A DNA stretch of 64,000 nt from assembly GCF_001556045.1 (NCBI RefSeq), contig NZ_LSIC01000061.1:1-64000 (forward strand), given 5' to 3'. Within the stretch, counting starts at the first letter, position 1. The number at the start of each line of letters is the position of its first letter. The notes under the pieces were generated by a model, which searched no databases, was not told where the DNA came from, and worked only from the letters and a program-made list of their open reading frames with translations. Positions 37,516-46,683 of this stretch are shown here, piece after piece. The stretch comes from Bradyrhizobium sp. CCH5-F6. Its GTDB lineage: Bacteria > Pseudomonadota > Alphaproteobacteria > Rhizobiales > Xanthobacteraceae. The translations under genes and the position numbers were made by a program.

Positions 37516-38378
37516 TCGAAACCCTTCCGGCCGACCAGGCCCTGCGGCCGCAGGATCAGGAAGACGATGAGCAGGATGAAGGACAGCGTCGTCGCGTGCG
37601 ACGGGCCGAGGAAGGTCGATCCCACGCCCTCGACGAGCGCCAGCAACAGGCCTCCGGCGAGCGCGCCGGAGACGCTGCCGAGGCCGCCGAGCACGCAGAC
37701 CACGAAGGCCTTGCCGAGATAGGCCGACGACGTCAGCGGCGAGATCGGGAAGATCAGCGCCATCAGCACGCCGGCGCAGCCCGCGAGCGCGGCGCCGAGG
37801 CCGAAGGCGACGGCGTAGATCGAGGGCACGTTGACGCCCATCAGCACGGCGGCGTCGCGGTCGAGCCGGACCGCAACGATGGCACGGCCGATCCTGGAAC
37901 GGCGCAGCAGCAGGTAAAGCAGGCCGGTCAGCGCCAGCGCCGCTGCGGTCGCGATCAGGCGGTCGATCGGCACCACGACATCGAAGATCGAGACCGACCC
38001 CAGCGACGGTGTCAGCGTCAGCTTGCGATAGTCGGCCTTGAAGAAATAGATCATCGCGTTGTTGAGGATCAGGTCGAGGCCGAAGGTCAGCGTCAGGGTC
38101 ACCAGCACGGGCGCAGTGATGACGCGGTTGAGGATCAGCCGCTGCAGGAGATAGCCGAGCGCGAAGAACAACGGCGCTGCGACGATGACGGCGTACCAGG
38201 GCGGGATATGCAGGGCGTTGTAGAGCCCGAACGCCAGATAGGCGCCGAGCACGATGAAGGAGCCGTGGATCAGGTTGATGACGTTGAGAACGCCCCAGAC
38301 CAGCGAAAAGCCGATCGCGATACAGGCATACAGGCAGCCCAGAACGAGTGCGTTGATCAGGATCTGGGCGGCTTGCAT
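37512..38378 (-). CDS. livH: LIV-type ABC transporter permease LivH
   Basis: 288 residues, multi-helix permease: LVLGCLYACIAIGFSLVWGVLNVINLIHGSFIVLGAYLAFGL and GVNVPSIYAVAFGLGAALAG. The GGLGSVSGALAGG motif is present near the C terminus. It lies 17 nt after the binding-protein gene. Confidence 0.92.
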   Translation of the reverse strand: MQAAQILINALVLGCLYACIAIGFSLVWGVLNVINLIHGSFIVLGAYLAFGLYNALHIPPWYAVIVAAPLFFALGYLLQRLILNRVITAPVLVTLTLTFGLDLILNNAMIYFFKADYRKLTLTPSLGSVSIFDVVVPIDRLIATAAALALTGLLYLLLRRSRIGRAIVAVRLDRDAAVLMGVNVPSIYAVAFGLGAALAGCAGVLMALIFPISPLTSSAYLGKAFVVCVLGGLGSVSGALAGGLLLALVEGVGSTFLGPSHATTLSFILLIVFLILRPQGLVGRKGFE

Positions 38379-38395
38379 GAGAGCGGCGGCGCGGA

Positions 38396-39616
38396 TCAGT
38401 TGACGCCGATCTTCAGGTCGCCCTGCTGGATCGCCTGCGGAAACAGCACCACGGGCTTGCCCCCCTGGATCTGGAAGACCGGCGGGTCAAGCGAATTGAT
38501 CTGGCCGTTGGCGCCGAACTTCACGGGGCCGAAGAAGGTGACGACGTCGAGCTTGGCGAGCTCGTCGCGCACCTTGTCGCGATCGAGCGTGCCGGCCTTT
38601 TCGATCGCGATCTGGAACAGCGCGCCGCACAGCGCAGCAGAGGCCTGGCCGTAATCGGGCTCGCTGTTGTACTTGGCCTTGAACAGCTTCACGAAATTCG
38701 CGGTCGTGCCGAAGATGTCCTTGCCGTCATATTGCTCGGCCGGGTGCCACCAGGCGGCGCTGGAGACGTTCTCGGCTGCAGGTCCCAGTGCGTCGATGAA
38801 CTCCTGATAGGCGGGGCCCGCGATCATCGTGACGACGGGCGCCTTCATCTGCTGGTCGATCATCTGCTTGCGCACCAGCAGCAGGTCGTTGGTGTAGCCG
38901 GTGACGAAGATCCATTGCGGCCCCAGCGACTTGATCTGCGACAAGGCTGCCGAATGATCGAGCGTGCCGATCGCATATTTCTCGGAATAGACCACCTCGT
39001 AGCCTGCCGCCTTCGCCGACTTTTCCATCTCCTGCGCGATCGCGAGCGGAAACAGATCGTTGCGGGCGAGGATCGCGACCTTTTTCACGTCGGGGACTTT
39101 GGCCTTGATGATCTTGGTCAGCGGGGTGGTAAGTGTGTCGTTCGGTGTGAAGGTCCCGAACAGGTATTTGTAACCCTGGTCGTAGACCTGCGACGACGAG
39201 GCGGTCGCGGCCAGCGTCGGCACCTTGTACTTCTCGGACACCGTGCTTGCCGCCTTCGCAGCGCCCGAGCCGAAGGCGCCGAACATGAAGTTGACGTTGT
39301 CCTGGCTGATCATCTGCTCAGTGGCCTGCACCGCGCGCGGCGTGTTCGACTGATAGTCGGTGTAGACGATCTGTACTTTGTACTTCTTGCCGCCGACCGA
39401 GATGCCGCCGGCCTTGTTGGCCTGCTCGGCCCAGAGATCGTAGCCCTGCTGCTGCTTGACCGCCTCGGGCGCCAGCGCGCCGGTGATCGGCAGCGGTGCG
39501 CCGAAGCGGATGACGTCCTCGGCGGCGGCCACAGACAATTGCGCTCCCAGCGCCAGCACGGCGGCGCTCAAGGGTGCGGATTGGCGAACGCAGCGAGCAA
39601 CCCACGACTGATTCAT
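38396..39616 (-). CDS. LIV-type periplasmic substrate-binding protein
   Basis: 406 residues with signal peptide (APLSAAVLALGAQLSVAAA). Mature start EDVIRFGAPLPITGALAPEAVKQQQGYDLW; later FMFGAFGSGAAKAASTVSEKYKVP and the hinge IFVTGYTNDLLLVRKQM. It is the periplasmic receptor of the downstream livHMGF transporter. The RidA-like gene in the operon and an acyl-CoA ligase nearby argue for an organic acid rather than leucine as ligand. The frame is open upstream but overlaps the LysR start. Confidence 0.88.
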   Translation of the reverse strand: MNQSWVARCVRQSAPLSAAVLALGAQLSVAAAEDVIRFGAPLPITGALAPEAVKQQQGYDLWAEQANKAGGISVGGKKYKVQIVYTDYQSNTPRAVQATEQMISQDNVNFMFGAFGSGAAKAASTVSEKYKVPTLAATASSSQVYDQGYKYLFGTFTPNDTLTTPLTKIIKAKVPDVKKVAILARNDLFPLAIAQEMEKSAKAAGYEVVYSEKYAIGTLDHSAALSQIKSLGPQWIFVTGYTNDLLLVRKQMIDQQMKAPVVTMIAGPAYQEFIDALGPAAENVSSAAWWHPAEQYDGKDIFGTTANFVKLFKAKYNSEPDYGQASAALCGALFQIAIEKAGTLDRDKVRDELAKLDVVTFFGPVKFGANGQINSLDPPVFQIQGGKPVVLFPQAIQQGDLKIGVN

Positions 39617-39668
39617 CTCAGGAATTCTCCATGGCGATCTCTCTGCGATGAAGCATTGCAAATCCACC

Positions 39669-39711
39669 ATTCGAATAAAAGCATTGAAATTAGACATGTT
39701 GGGTCGAATAA
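39669..39711. promoter_or_regulatory. TCGAATAA direct repeats in the LysR/LIV intergenic region
   Basis: TCGAATAA occurs at 39671-39678 and 39704-39711, 33 bp apart (about three helical turns). The first is embedded in the palindrome ATTCGAAT. LysR proteins usually bind such paired sites in the divergent region they control. This is suggestive only; no canonical T-N11-A was confirmed. Confidence 0.4.
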
Positions 39712-39778
39712 TTAGAACGATAGCCACGCGCCTGCTCCCCGGTTGAGCAGCGCTGATGTCTCGAGGAAAGGCCCGCCC

Positions 39779-40681
39779 GTGATCGAGTCCGCCGCCGTCC
39801 GTTATTTTCGCGAAGTGACCGAAAGCGGCTCGATCAAGCAGGCCGCGGCTGCACTGCGGATCGCGCCGAGCGCCATCAGCCGGCAGGTCCAGGCGCTCGA
39901 GGAGGAGTTGTCGGTCAAGCTGTTCGAACGCGGGGCGCGCGGCATGATGCTGACCGACGCGGGCCGGTTGCTCTATCGCTATGCAGTCGAGAACCGCCAC
40001 CAGCTCGACGGTATCCGGGTCAAGGTGCAGGAATTCGAGACCATGCGCCGCGGCCAGGTCAAGTTCGCAGCCGTCGAGGGCATGGTGACGAACTTCCTGT
40101 CCAATTTCGTGATCGATCTGTCCGCCGACTATCCCGGCATTTCGACGTCGATGACGGTGGTCGGTTCGCGCGCCGTTGCGGAGATGGTCAGCCGCAACGA
40201 GGCCGATCTCGGGCTGGTGTTCGGACGCGCGCCGCGCCGCGAGCTAATCGAGCTTTCGCGCATGCGCCAGTCGCTGTGCCTGATCGTCTCACCGAAACAC
40301 TCGCTGGCCTACCGCGAGAGCTGTTCGGTCAAGGAGCTCGCCGGCCTGCGGGTGGTCGTGCCCGATCCATCCTTCGGCATCCGCCAGGAGATCGATCGCG
40401 CCTGCGCCAATGCCAAGGTGCGGCTCGAAATCTGCAACGAGACGAATTCGCTCGCCTTCGCGCAGACACTGGCTGCGCGTACGGACCTGGCGACGTTCCT
40501 GCCGCGCGATACCGCAATGCCGTCGATCGAGGCGGGCCGGCTGGTCGCCGTGCCCTTGCGCGACAAGCGGCTGGAAGCGACGCAGGTGACGCTGGTCCAG
40601 CTTGCCGGCCGCAACATGTCGCCATCGTGCAGGCTGGTGGCGGACCTGCTGATCGGCCGGATGAAGGCCTCGCGGGAGTGA
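39779..40681 (+). CDS. LysR-family transcriptional regulator
   Basis: 300 residues from the GTG at 39779. N-terminal winged helix-turn-helix: VRYFREVTESGSIKQAAAALRIAPSAISRQVQALEEELSVKLFER, then a periplasmic-binding-protein-like effector domain. AGGAAAGG lies 6 nt ahead of the GTG, so this start is preferred to a TTG at 39743. It is divergent from the LIV-type operon and probably regulates it. Confidence 0.92.
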   Translation: MIESAAVRYFREVTESGSIKQAAAALRIAPSAISRQVQALEEELSVKLFERGARGMMLTDAGRLLYRYAVENRHQLDGIRVKVQEFETMRRGQVKFAAVEGMVTNFLSNFVIDLSADYPGISTSMTVVGSRAVAEMVSRNEADLGLVFGRAPRRELIELSRMRQSLCLIVSPKHSLAYRESCSVKELAGLRVVVPDPSFGIRQEIDRACANAKVRLEICNETNSLAFAQTLAARTDLATFLPRDTAMPSIEAGRLVAVPLRDKRLEATQVTLVQLAGRNMSPSCRLVADLLIGRMKASRE

Positions 40682-40845
40682 CGGTGCTCGCATGCTGTCT
40701 CGCGATTCCTGCGCGACGAGCCATGGACGAACGCCAAATCATCCATCATTGTGCTCCCGCTTGACCGGCCAATCGGTCGAGGCCTCGCCGAACCAAGATG
40801 TCAAAAGACAAGGGCGGGGAATGCACTGAGGGAGGACGGAATTCC

Positions 40846-42753
40846 ATGGCGGGCATCCACGCGCTCGATCGGCTGATCGGCAACGACTATCCGGACCTGG
40901 CGACCGACGAAGAGGTCCGCGCGTTCGAGCAGGTCCCTTACGCTGACCGCGTCGCGGCCGAGAGCACCTATGATGCGATCCGGTTAGGCGCAGCGCGCAA
41001 CCCCGACGGGGCGGCGATCCAGTTCCTGCAAAACGCCGATCCCGCCGACACGCCGGTCGTGGTCACGTACCGCGACTTCGTCGCGCGCGTCACGCAGGCC
41101 GCCAACATGTTCCACGCACTCGGCGCGGAGAAGGGCGACGTCATCAGCTTCATGCTGCCGCTCGTCCCCGATGCCTTCGTGACACTGTTCGGCGCCGAGG
41201 CCGCGGGCATTGCCAATCCCGTCAATCCGCTGCTCGAGCCGCACCAGATCGCCGAGATCCTGGAGGCCGCGAACACGAAGATCCTGGTCGCGCTCGGGCC
41301 GATGCCCGGCACCGACATCTGGCAGAAGGTCGAGCAGATCCGCCCGCAGCTCAAGCACCTCAAGGCCATCGTGCAGGTGTTTGGCGGCGGCGATCCCGCC
41401 AAGGGCATCTTCGCCTTCGGCGATCTGATCAAGCAGCAGCCCTCGGACCGGCTGCTCAGCGGGCGCAAGATTATGGGCAGCGACATTGCCGCCTATTTCC
41501 ACACCGGCGGCACCACCGGTACGCCGAAGCTGGTGCGGCACACCCATACCAACCAGGTCTACCAGGCCTGGGCGCTCAACCTGCTGCTGAAGGCGAAGCC
41601 GGGCGCGAACCTGCTGTTCGGCATGCCGCTGTTTCACGTCGGGGGCTCGCTGACGCAGGTGCTGCTGACGCTGTCGAGCGGCGGCTCGCTGGTCGTGCTG
41701 TCGCCGAGCGGCTGGCGCAACCCGAATGCGGTGAAGAACATCTGGAAGCTCGTCGAGCGCTTCAAGCCGGACGCGCTGTCGAGCGTGCCGACCGTGCTTG
41801 CCGCCACGCTCGCGGTGCCGCCGGGCGATGCCGACATTTCCAGCCTGAAATATGCCGCCGGTGGCGGCTCGGCGATCCCCGTCGCCGTGGGCTCGGCGAT
41901 CCAGGACAAGCTGAAGCTGCCGGTGGTCGAGGTCTACGGCATGACCGAGACCTCGAGTGTGCACACCCTGGCCTATCCGTCGCGGCCAATCCGGCTCGGC
42001 TCGGTCGGCCTGCCGATGCCCTATGCGCGCGTACGCGTCGTGCAGCTCGATGCCGAGGGGCGCCTGATCCGCGACTGCGCGCCGGACGAGATCGGCGTCG
42101 TCATCATGGCCGGGCCCGGCGTGTTCGGGGGCTATCTCAACGACGAGCACAACAAGGGCGCTTTCGTCGACGAGGTCTGGGTCAACTCGGGCGATCTCGG
42201 CCGGCTCGATGCCGACGGCTATCTCTGGATCACCGGCCGCGCCAAGGATCTCGTGATCCGCGGCGGCCACAATATCGATCCCGCGCCGGTCGAGGAGATC
42301 ATGTTCCGACATCCCGCGGTCGGCTTCGCCGCGGTGGTCGGCCAGCCCGACGCCTATGCCGGCGAGCTGCCGGTGGGCTATGTGCAGTTGAAGCCGGGCG
42401 CGAAGGTCGAGCCGGGCGAGCTCGAGGCGTGGGTGCGCGAGCGCACGCCCGAGCGCGCCGCCGTGCCGGTCCAGGTCATCCCGATCGATCCGATGCCGGT
42501 GACGGGCGTCGGCAAGGTGTTCAAGCCGCAGCTGCGCTGGGACGCGGCGCAGCGTGTGTTCACCAAGGTGCTGGCGCCGCTGGTCGAGCGCGGCATCGAT
42601 TGCAAGGTCAAGGTCGGTCCGCACGGCAGCCACGGCTCGATCGCTACCGTGACGCTGACGGGATTGCCGCCGGACCAGCGGGAGATGATCGCCGGCGAAG
42701 TGCACACGCTGCTCGCGCCGTTCGTGATGCGGCACGAAGTGGTGCAGGGGTAG
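40846..42753 (+). CDS. AMP-dependent acyl-CoA synthetase
   Basis: 635 residues. ATP/AMP-binding core YFHTGGTTGTPKLVRHTHTN, the adenylation motifs YGMTETSSVH, GDLGRLDADGYLWITGRAKDLVIRGG and C-terminal VTGVGKVFKPQLRW with the active Lys. It activates a carboxylic acid as acyl-CoA. The ATG at 40846 is supported by GGAGG at 40831-40835; an ATG at 40798 has no ribosome-binding site. Same orientation as the LysR gene, 164 nt after it. The C-terminal extension after the usual end is unusual (about 50 residues, KVGPHGSHGSIATVTLTGL). Confidence 0.9.
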   Translation: MAGIHALDRLIGNDYPDLATDEEVRAFEQVPYADRVAAESTYDAIRLGAARNPDGAAIQFLQNADPADTPVVVTYRDFVARVTQAANMFHALGAEKGDVISFMLPLVPDAFVTLFGAEAAGIANPVNPLLEPHQIAEILEAANTKILVALGPMPGTDIWQKVEQIRPQLKHLKAIVQVFGGGDPAKGIFAFGDLIKQQPSDRLLSGRKIMGSDIAAYFHTGGTTGTPKLVRHTHTNQVYQAWALNLLLKAKPGANLLFGMPLFHVGGSLTQVLLTLSSGGSLVVLSPSGWRNPNAVKNIWKLVERFKPDALSSVPTVLAATLAVPPGDADISSLKYAAGGGSAIPVAVGSAIQDKLKLPVVEVYGMTETSSVHTLAYPSRPIRLGSVGLPMPYARVRVVQLDAEGRLIRDCAPDEIGVVIMAGPGVFGGYLNDEHNKGAFVDEVWVNSGDLGRLDADGYLWITGRAKDLVIRGGHNIDPAPVEEIMFRHPAVGFAAVVGQPDAYAGELPVGYVQLKPGAKVEPGELEAWVRERTPERAAVPVQVIPIDPMPVTGVGKVFKPQLRWDAAQRVFTKVLAPLVERGIDCKVKVGPHGSHGSIATVTLTGLPPDQREMIAGEVHTLLAPFVMRHEVVQG

Positions 42754-42769
42754 ACGCTTGCGTTGAATC

Positions 42770-42851
42770 GTAGCCCGGATGAGCGAAGCGATATCCGGGA
42801 CTATACTAGCCGGTGTGGTTTCCCGGGTGTCGCTTCGCTCACCCGGGCTAC
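42770..42851. repeat. GTAGCCCGGATG palindromic repeat, copy 3
   Basis: GTAGCCCGGATGAGCGAAGC with the inverted CTTCGCTCACCCGGGCTAC. Between the convergent acyl-CoA synthetase and M20 genes. Confidence 0.88.
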
Positions 42852-42877
42852 AAGCTACAAGCGCGGCGAAGGCGATC

Positions 42878-44050
42878 CTACTCCGCCGGCATCCGCGTTT
42901 CGATCAGGCGCACCCAGTACGACGCGCCGTGGCCCAAAATGTTGTCGTTGAAGACATAGGCCGGGTGATGGCATTCATTGCCATCGCCCATGCCGACCAG
43001 GATCATCGCGCCGGGCCGCGCTTCCAGCATGAACGAAAAATCCTCGGCGCCCATCATCGGGACGAACTTGTCGTTGACGCGATCGGTGCCGACGATGTCG
43101 CGGGCGACGTCGGCGGCGATGCCGGCCTCGCGGGCATGGTTCATCGTCACTGGATACATCCGCGTGTACTTCGTTTCGGCCGAACCGCCATAGGCGCGGG
43201 CGACGCTTTCGGCGACTTCGCCGATGCGGCGCTCGACGAGATCGCGCACGTCAGGATCGAGCGTGCGCACGGTGCCGGCCAGCTCTGCGGTTTCGGGGAT
43301 GATGTTGAAGGCCGTGCCGGCGTGGAATTGCGTGACCGAGATCACCGCCGATTTCAGCGGATCGACGTTGCGCGCGACGATCGATTGCAGGGCATTCACG
43401 ATCTGCGAGCCGATCAGCACGCTGTCGACCGACTTGTGCGGACCGGCGCCGGCGTGGCCGCCCTTGCCGCGGACGGTGATCTGGATGTTGTCGGAGGAGG
43501 CAAGCATCGCGCCGGGGGTGGTTGCGAAATGGCCTTCGGGCAGGCCCGGCATGTTGTGCATGCCGTAGACCTCCTGGATGTTCCAGCGCGTCATCAGGCC
43601 GTCCTCGACCATGGCCTTGCCGCCACCGCCGCCTTCCTCGGCGGGCTGGAAGATCATGATCGCGGTCCCGTCGAAATTGCGCGTCTCGGCGAGATATTTG
43701 GCGGCGCCCAGCAGCATGGCGGTGTGGCCGTCATGCCCGCATGCATGCATCTTGCCGGGGACCTTGGAGGCATAAGGCACGCCCGACGTCTCCATGATCG
43801 GCAGCGCGTCCATGTCGGCGCGCAGGCCGATGGCCTTGCCGGAGGCCGACTTGCGGCCGCGGATCACGCCGACCACGCCGGTGCGGCCGATGCCCGTCAC
43901 CACCTCGTCGCAGCCGAACTCGCGAAGCTTGTCCGCGACGATGCCGGCGGTGCGGTGGACTTCGTAGAGCAACTCGGGGTTCTCGTGGAAGTCATGGCGC
44001 CAGGCGGCCATTTCGTCGGAGAGGGCGGCGATGCGGTTGACGATGGGCAT
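42878..44050 (-). CDS. M20 family amidohydrolase (aminoacylase/hippuricase-like)
   Basis: 390 residues, a cytoplasmic dinuclear metallohydrolase. GLRADMDALPI, KMHACGHDGHTAMLLGAAKYL, IFQPAEEGGGGGKAM and MMGAEDFSFML give the metal ligands and the catalytic Glu pair. Likely hydrolyses N-acyl amino acids. Its neighbours are acyl-CoA synthetase and purB; whether it works with the former is open. Confidence 0.92.
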   Translation of the reverse strand: MPIVNRIAALSDEMAAWRHDFHENPELLYEVHRTAGIVADKLREFGCDEVVTGIGRTGVVGVIRGRKSASGKAIGLRADMDALPIMETSGVPYASKVPGKMHACGHDGHTAMLLGAAKYLAETRNFDGTAIMIFQPAEEGGGGGKAMVEDGLMTRWNIQEVYGMHNMPGLPEGHFATTPGAMLASSDNIQITVRGKGGHAGAGPHKSVDSVLIGSQIVNALQSIVARNVDPLKSAVISVTQFHAGTAFNIIPETAELAGTVRTLDPDVRDLVERRIGEVAESVARAYGGSAETKYTRMYPVTMNHAREAGIAADVARDIVGTDRVNDKFVPMMGAEDFSFMLEARPGAMILVGMGDGNECHHPAYVFNDNILGHGASYWVRLIETRMPAE

Positions 44051-44074
44051 GAGGGATCCGTTTCTTGTTCTGCT

Positions 44075-44151
44075 GTAGCCCGGATGAGCGAAGCGATATC
44101 CGGGGTCTTTGTGAGCGAAATCCCGGGTGTCGCTGCGCTCACCCGGGCTAC
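44075..44151. repeat. GTAGCCCGGATG palindromic repeat, copy 4
   Basis: GTAGCCCGGATGAGCGAAGC and CTGCGCTCACCCGGGCTAC, with GATATCCGGGG and TCCCGGGTGTC inside. Between purB and the M20 gene, both on the minus strand, so not a convergent site here. Confidence 0.88.
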
Positions 44152-44162
44152 GGAAGAGGCGT

Positions 44163-45470
44163 TCAGCTTTCGCCGAACACGCGCTTGAAGATCGTGTCGA
44201 CGTGCTTGAGGTGGTAGCCGAGGTCGAACTGCTCCTCGATCTCGGCGTCGGAGAGATATTTCTTCACTTCAGCGTCCTTCTTCAGGAGCTGGAGGAAGTC
44301 GCCTTCGCCGCGCCAGACCGGCATCGCGTTGCGCTGCACGAGCTTGTAGGCGTCCTCGCGGCTGGCGCCCTTCTGCGTCAACGCCAAGAGCACGCGTTGC
44401 GAATGCACGAGACCGCCGAGGCGGTCGAGATTCTTCTGCATGTTGGCGGGGTAGACCAGCAGCTTGTCGATCAGCCCGGCGAGGCGCACCAGCGCGAAGT
44501 CGAGCGTCACGGTGGCGTCGGGGCCCATCATGCGCTCGGCGGAGGAGTGCGAGATGTCCCGCTCGTGCCACAGCACGACGTTCTCAAGCGCCGGCGTCAC
44601 ATAGGCCCGCACCATGCGCGACAGTCCGGTGAGGTTTTCCGACAGCACCGGGTTGCGCTTGTGCGGCATCGCGGACGAACCCTTCTGGCCCTCCGAGAAG
44701 AACTCTTCGGCCTCCAGCACCTCGGTGCGCTGCATGTGGCGGATCTCCACGGCGATCCGCTCGATCGAGGATGCGATCACGCCGAGGGTCGAGAAGTACA
44801 TTGCGTGGCGGTCGCGCGGGATCACCTGCGTCGAGATCGGCTCGGGCACGAGGCCCATCGCCCTGGCGACGTGCTCCTCGACGCGGGGATCGATTTGCGC
44901 GAACGTGCCGACCGCGCCGGAGATGGCGCAGGTTGCGACCTCCTTACGCGCCGCGATCAGGCGCTCCTTGGCGCGCGTGAATTCGGCATAGGCATAGGCG
45001 AGCTTGAGACCAAAGGTGACAGGCTCGGCATGGATGCCGTGGCTGCGCCCGATGGTCGGCGTCATCTTGTGCTCGAAGGCGCGCTTCTTCAGCGCCGCCA
45101 GCACCTTGTCGAGGTCGGCAAGCAGCAGGTCGGCGGCGCGGGTGAGCTGGACGTTGAGGCAGGTGTCGAGGACGTCCGATGAGGTCATGCCCTGGTGCAC
45201 GAAGCGTGCTTCGGGGCCGACGATCTCGGCGAGGTGGGTGAGGAAGGCGATGACATCGTGCTTGGTCTCGCGCTCGATCTCGTCGATGCGGGCGACGTCG
45301 AACGTGGCGTCCTTGGCCTTGGCCCAGACCGTCTTGGCGGCCTCCTTGGGGATGGTTCCGAGCTCGGCGAGCGCGTCCGCCGCATGCGCCTCGATCTCGA
45401 ACCAGATCTTGAACCGGGTCTGCGGCTCCCAGATCGAGGCCATTTCCGGGCGGGTATAGCGGGGGATCAT
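44163..45470 (-). CDS. purB: Adenylosuccinate lyase
   Basis: 435 residues. It acts twice in purine synthesis: SAICAR to AICAR, and adenylosuccinate to AMP (EC 4.3.2.2). Signature GSSAMPHKRNPVLSEN, substrate-binding QGMTSSDVLDTCLNVQL and RSHGIHAEP are present. Start MIPRYTRPEMASIWE. Separate from the other pur genes. Confidence 0.97.
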   Translation of the reverse strand: MIPRYTRPEMASIWEPQTRFKIWFEIEAHAADALAELGTIPKEAAKTVWAKAKDATFDVARIDEIERETKHDVIAFLTHLAEIVGPEARFVHQGMTSSDVLDTCLNVQLTRAADLLLADLDKVLAALKKRAFEHKMTPTIGRSHGIHAEPVTFGLKLAYAYAEFTRAKERLIAARKEVATCAISGAVGTFAQIDPRVEEHVARAMGLVPEPISTQVIPRDRHAMYFSTLGVIASSIERIAVEIRHMQRTEVLEAEEFFSEGQKGSSAMPHKRNPVLSENLTGLSRMVRAYVTPALENVVLWHERDISHSSAERMMGPDATVTLDFALVRLAGLIDKLLVYPANMQKNLDRLGGLVHSQRVLLALTQKGASREDAYKLVQRNAMPVWRGEGDFLQLLKKDAEVKKYLSDAEIEEQFDLGYHLKHVDTIFKRVFGES

Positions 45471-45859
45471 CTGACGGCTCCAGCAAGGTAGGCGGGCGGC
45501 CCCAGGGGGCTGTGCCGGCCAAAATGTTTTTTACGCCGTGATTTAGCAGAGCGGGGAGGGCGAAACAAACGGCGGGAGCAAGGTTAGCGGGGGATGACTT
45601 GGACTGAGCGGCAGCCATCGCCCAGGCTCGGCCGGCAGCCCGGGGCAGGGCTAGGCCGGGCGAGGCGCAGAAATCAGCGGTCAATCACGGATCATTGACT
45701 GACAGATATTGATATCTGTCAGCGAGACGTGTATATCCATCTCTGGACGCTCCGATTGGGCGTCCCGCGACAAGCCCCGGGGAGCCCGACATCCGAAACG
45801 AGCGCGGATCGGAGGGTGATTGAAGAACGGGGACCGCGGACGAATGGAGACTTACGACA
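45471..45859. other. Intergenic region upstream of tetR
   Basis: 389 bp between purB (divergent) and the candidate small ORF. It contains the strong palindrome at 45699-45722. No other gene is supported; a 79-residue frame at 45820-46059 lacks any signal and covers the tetR leader. Confidence 0.55.
45699..45722. promoter_or_regulatory. Perfect palindrome, probable TetR operator
   Basis: Arms CTGACAGATAT and ATATCTGTCAG flank a TG spacer, an 11+2+11 perfect dyad. It lies about 140 bp before a small ORF and 330 bp before a TetR gene on the same strand. Size and symmetry are typical for TetR dimers. Assignment to this TetR is positional inference. Confidence 0.75.
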
Positions 45860-45961
45860 ATGACGACCGAAATCCTCAATTTGACCGGCGTGATTGGGCA
45901 ATGGCTCAATTTGCTGGTGGCGCGCCAGATCGCGGCGCAGGCTGCAAAACTGCCTCACTAA
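45860..45961 (+). CDS. Candidate 33-residue small protein
   Basis: ATG at 45860 gives MTTEILNLTGVIGQWLNLLV-ARQIAAQAAKLPH and a TAA at 45959-45961. A GGAGA at 45846-45850 sits 9 nt upstream. The first two thirds are hydrophobic/amphipathic, suggesting membrane association. It lies between a palindromic operator and tetR and could be co-transcribed with it. Not a known family to me. Confidence 0.5.
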   Translation: MTTEILNLTGVIGQWLNLLVARQIAAQAAKLPH

Positions 45962-46051
45962 GGCATAGGCTTTCCGAACGACCGGCAAGGGCGCTTCGGA
46001 AGCAGCCCTACTGCCGGGTAACTGAGCCCCAAACGGGAACATGGTGCTGGC

Positions 46052-46639
46052 ATGAATGAAGCAGTTGTCTTGACGCCGGAGCGGATCCTCGAAGTCACCG
46101 AGGACGTGCTCAGGCGTTACGGACTTGCCAAGGCCACCGTGGTCGACGTTGCCCGTGCGCTCGATGTGAGCCACGGCAGCGTCTATCGCCATTTCCCGAG
46201 CAAGGCCTCGCTGCGCGAGGCCGTTGCCAAACGCTGGCTGGACCGCATCGATGCTCCGTTGCTGGCGATCACCAAGGAGCAGGGGCCGGCCCCTGACAGG
46301 CTGGACCGTTGGCTGCGCACGCTGTTCGCAGCCAAGCGTTCGCGTGTGCTCGACGATCCCGAGATGTTTGAGACTTATCTGACCCTGGCGCGCGAGGCCT
46401 GTGCGGCCGTCAAATGCCACAAGGACACCATGATCGATCAGATCGCGGCGATCCTGACCGACGGCGTGAAGCAGGGCGTATTTGAAGTAAGCGACCCGAA
46501 GATCACGGCGCGCGCCATCTTCGATGCCACCGTCCGCTTTCACCATCCGGCCCATGCCGACGAATGGAAGGACGTCGATCTCCCTGCGCGCGTCGACGCG
46601 GCGCTGGCGCTGCTGCTTCGCGGATTGAAGGCGGCCTAA
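46052..46639 (+). CDS. TetR/AcrR-family transcriptional regulator
   Basis: 195 residues. TetR helix-turn-helix: GLAKATVVDVARALDVSHGSVYRHFPSKASLREAV. The C-terminal ligand domain is helical. It probably represses itself and the small ORF through the palindrome upstream. No efflux gene is adjacent. Confidence 0.92.
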   Translation: MNEAVVLTPERILEVTEDVLRRYGLAKATVVDVARALDVSHGSVYRHFPSKASLREAVAKRWLDRIDAPLLAITKEQGPAPDRLDRWLRTLFAAKRSRVLDDPEMFETYLTLAREACAAVKCHKDTMIDQIAAILTDGVKQGVFEVSDPKITARAIFDATVRFHHPAHADEWKDVDLPARVDAALALLLRGLKAA

Positions 46640-46683
46640 AGCGCTTTAGAGACGAGATCGCCAAACCTGTAGCTGCGGACCAG

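Noticed and set aside
40984..42735. Minus-strand open frame of 583 codons over the acyl-CoA synthetase gene
   Set aside because: Anti-sense shadow; His/Arg/Leu-rich with no motif.
45820..46059. A 79-codon plus-strand frame before tetR
   Set aside because: No ribosome-binding site, charged low-quality composition, and it overlaps the better-supported 33-codon ORF in another frame.
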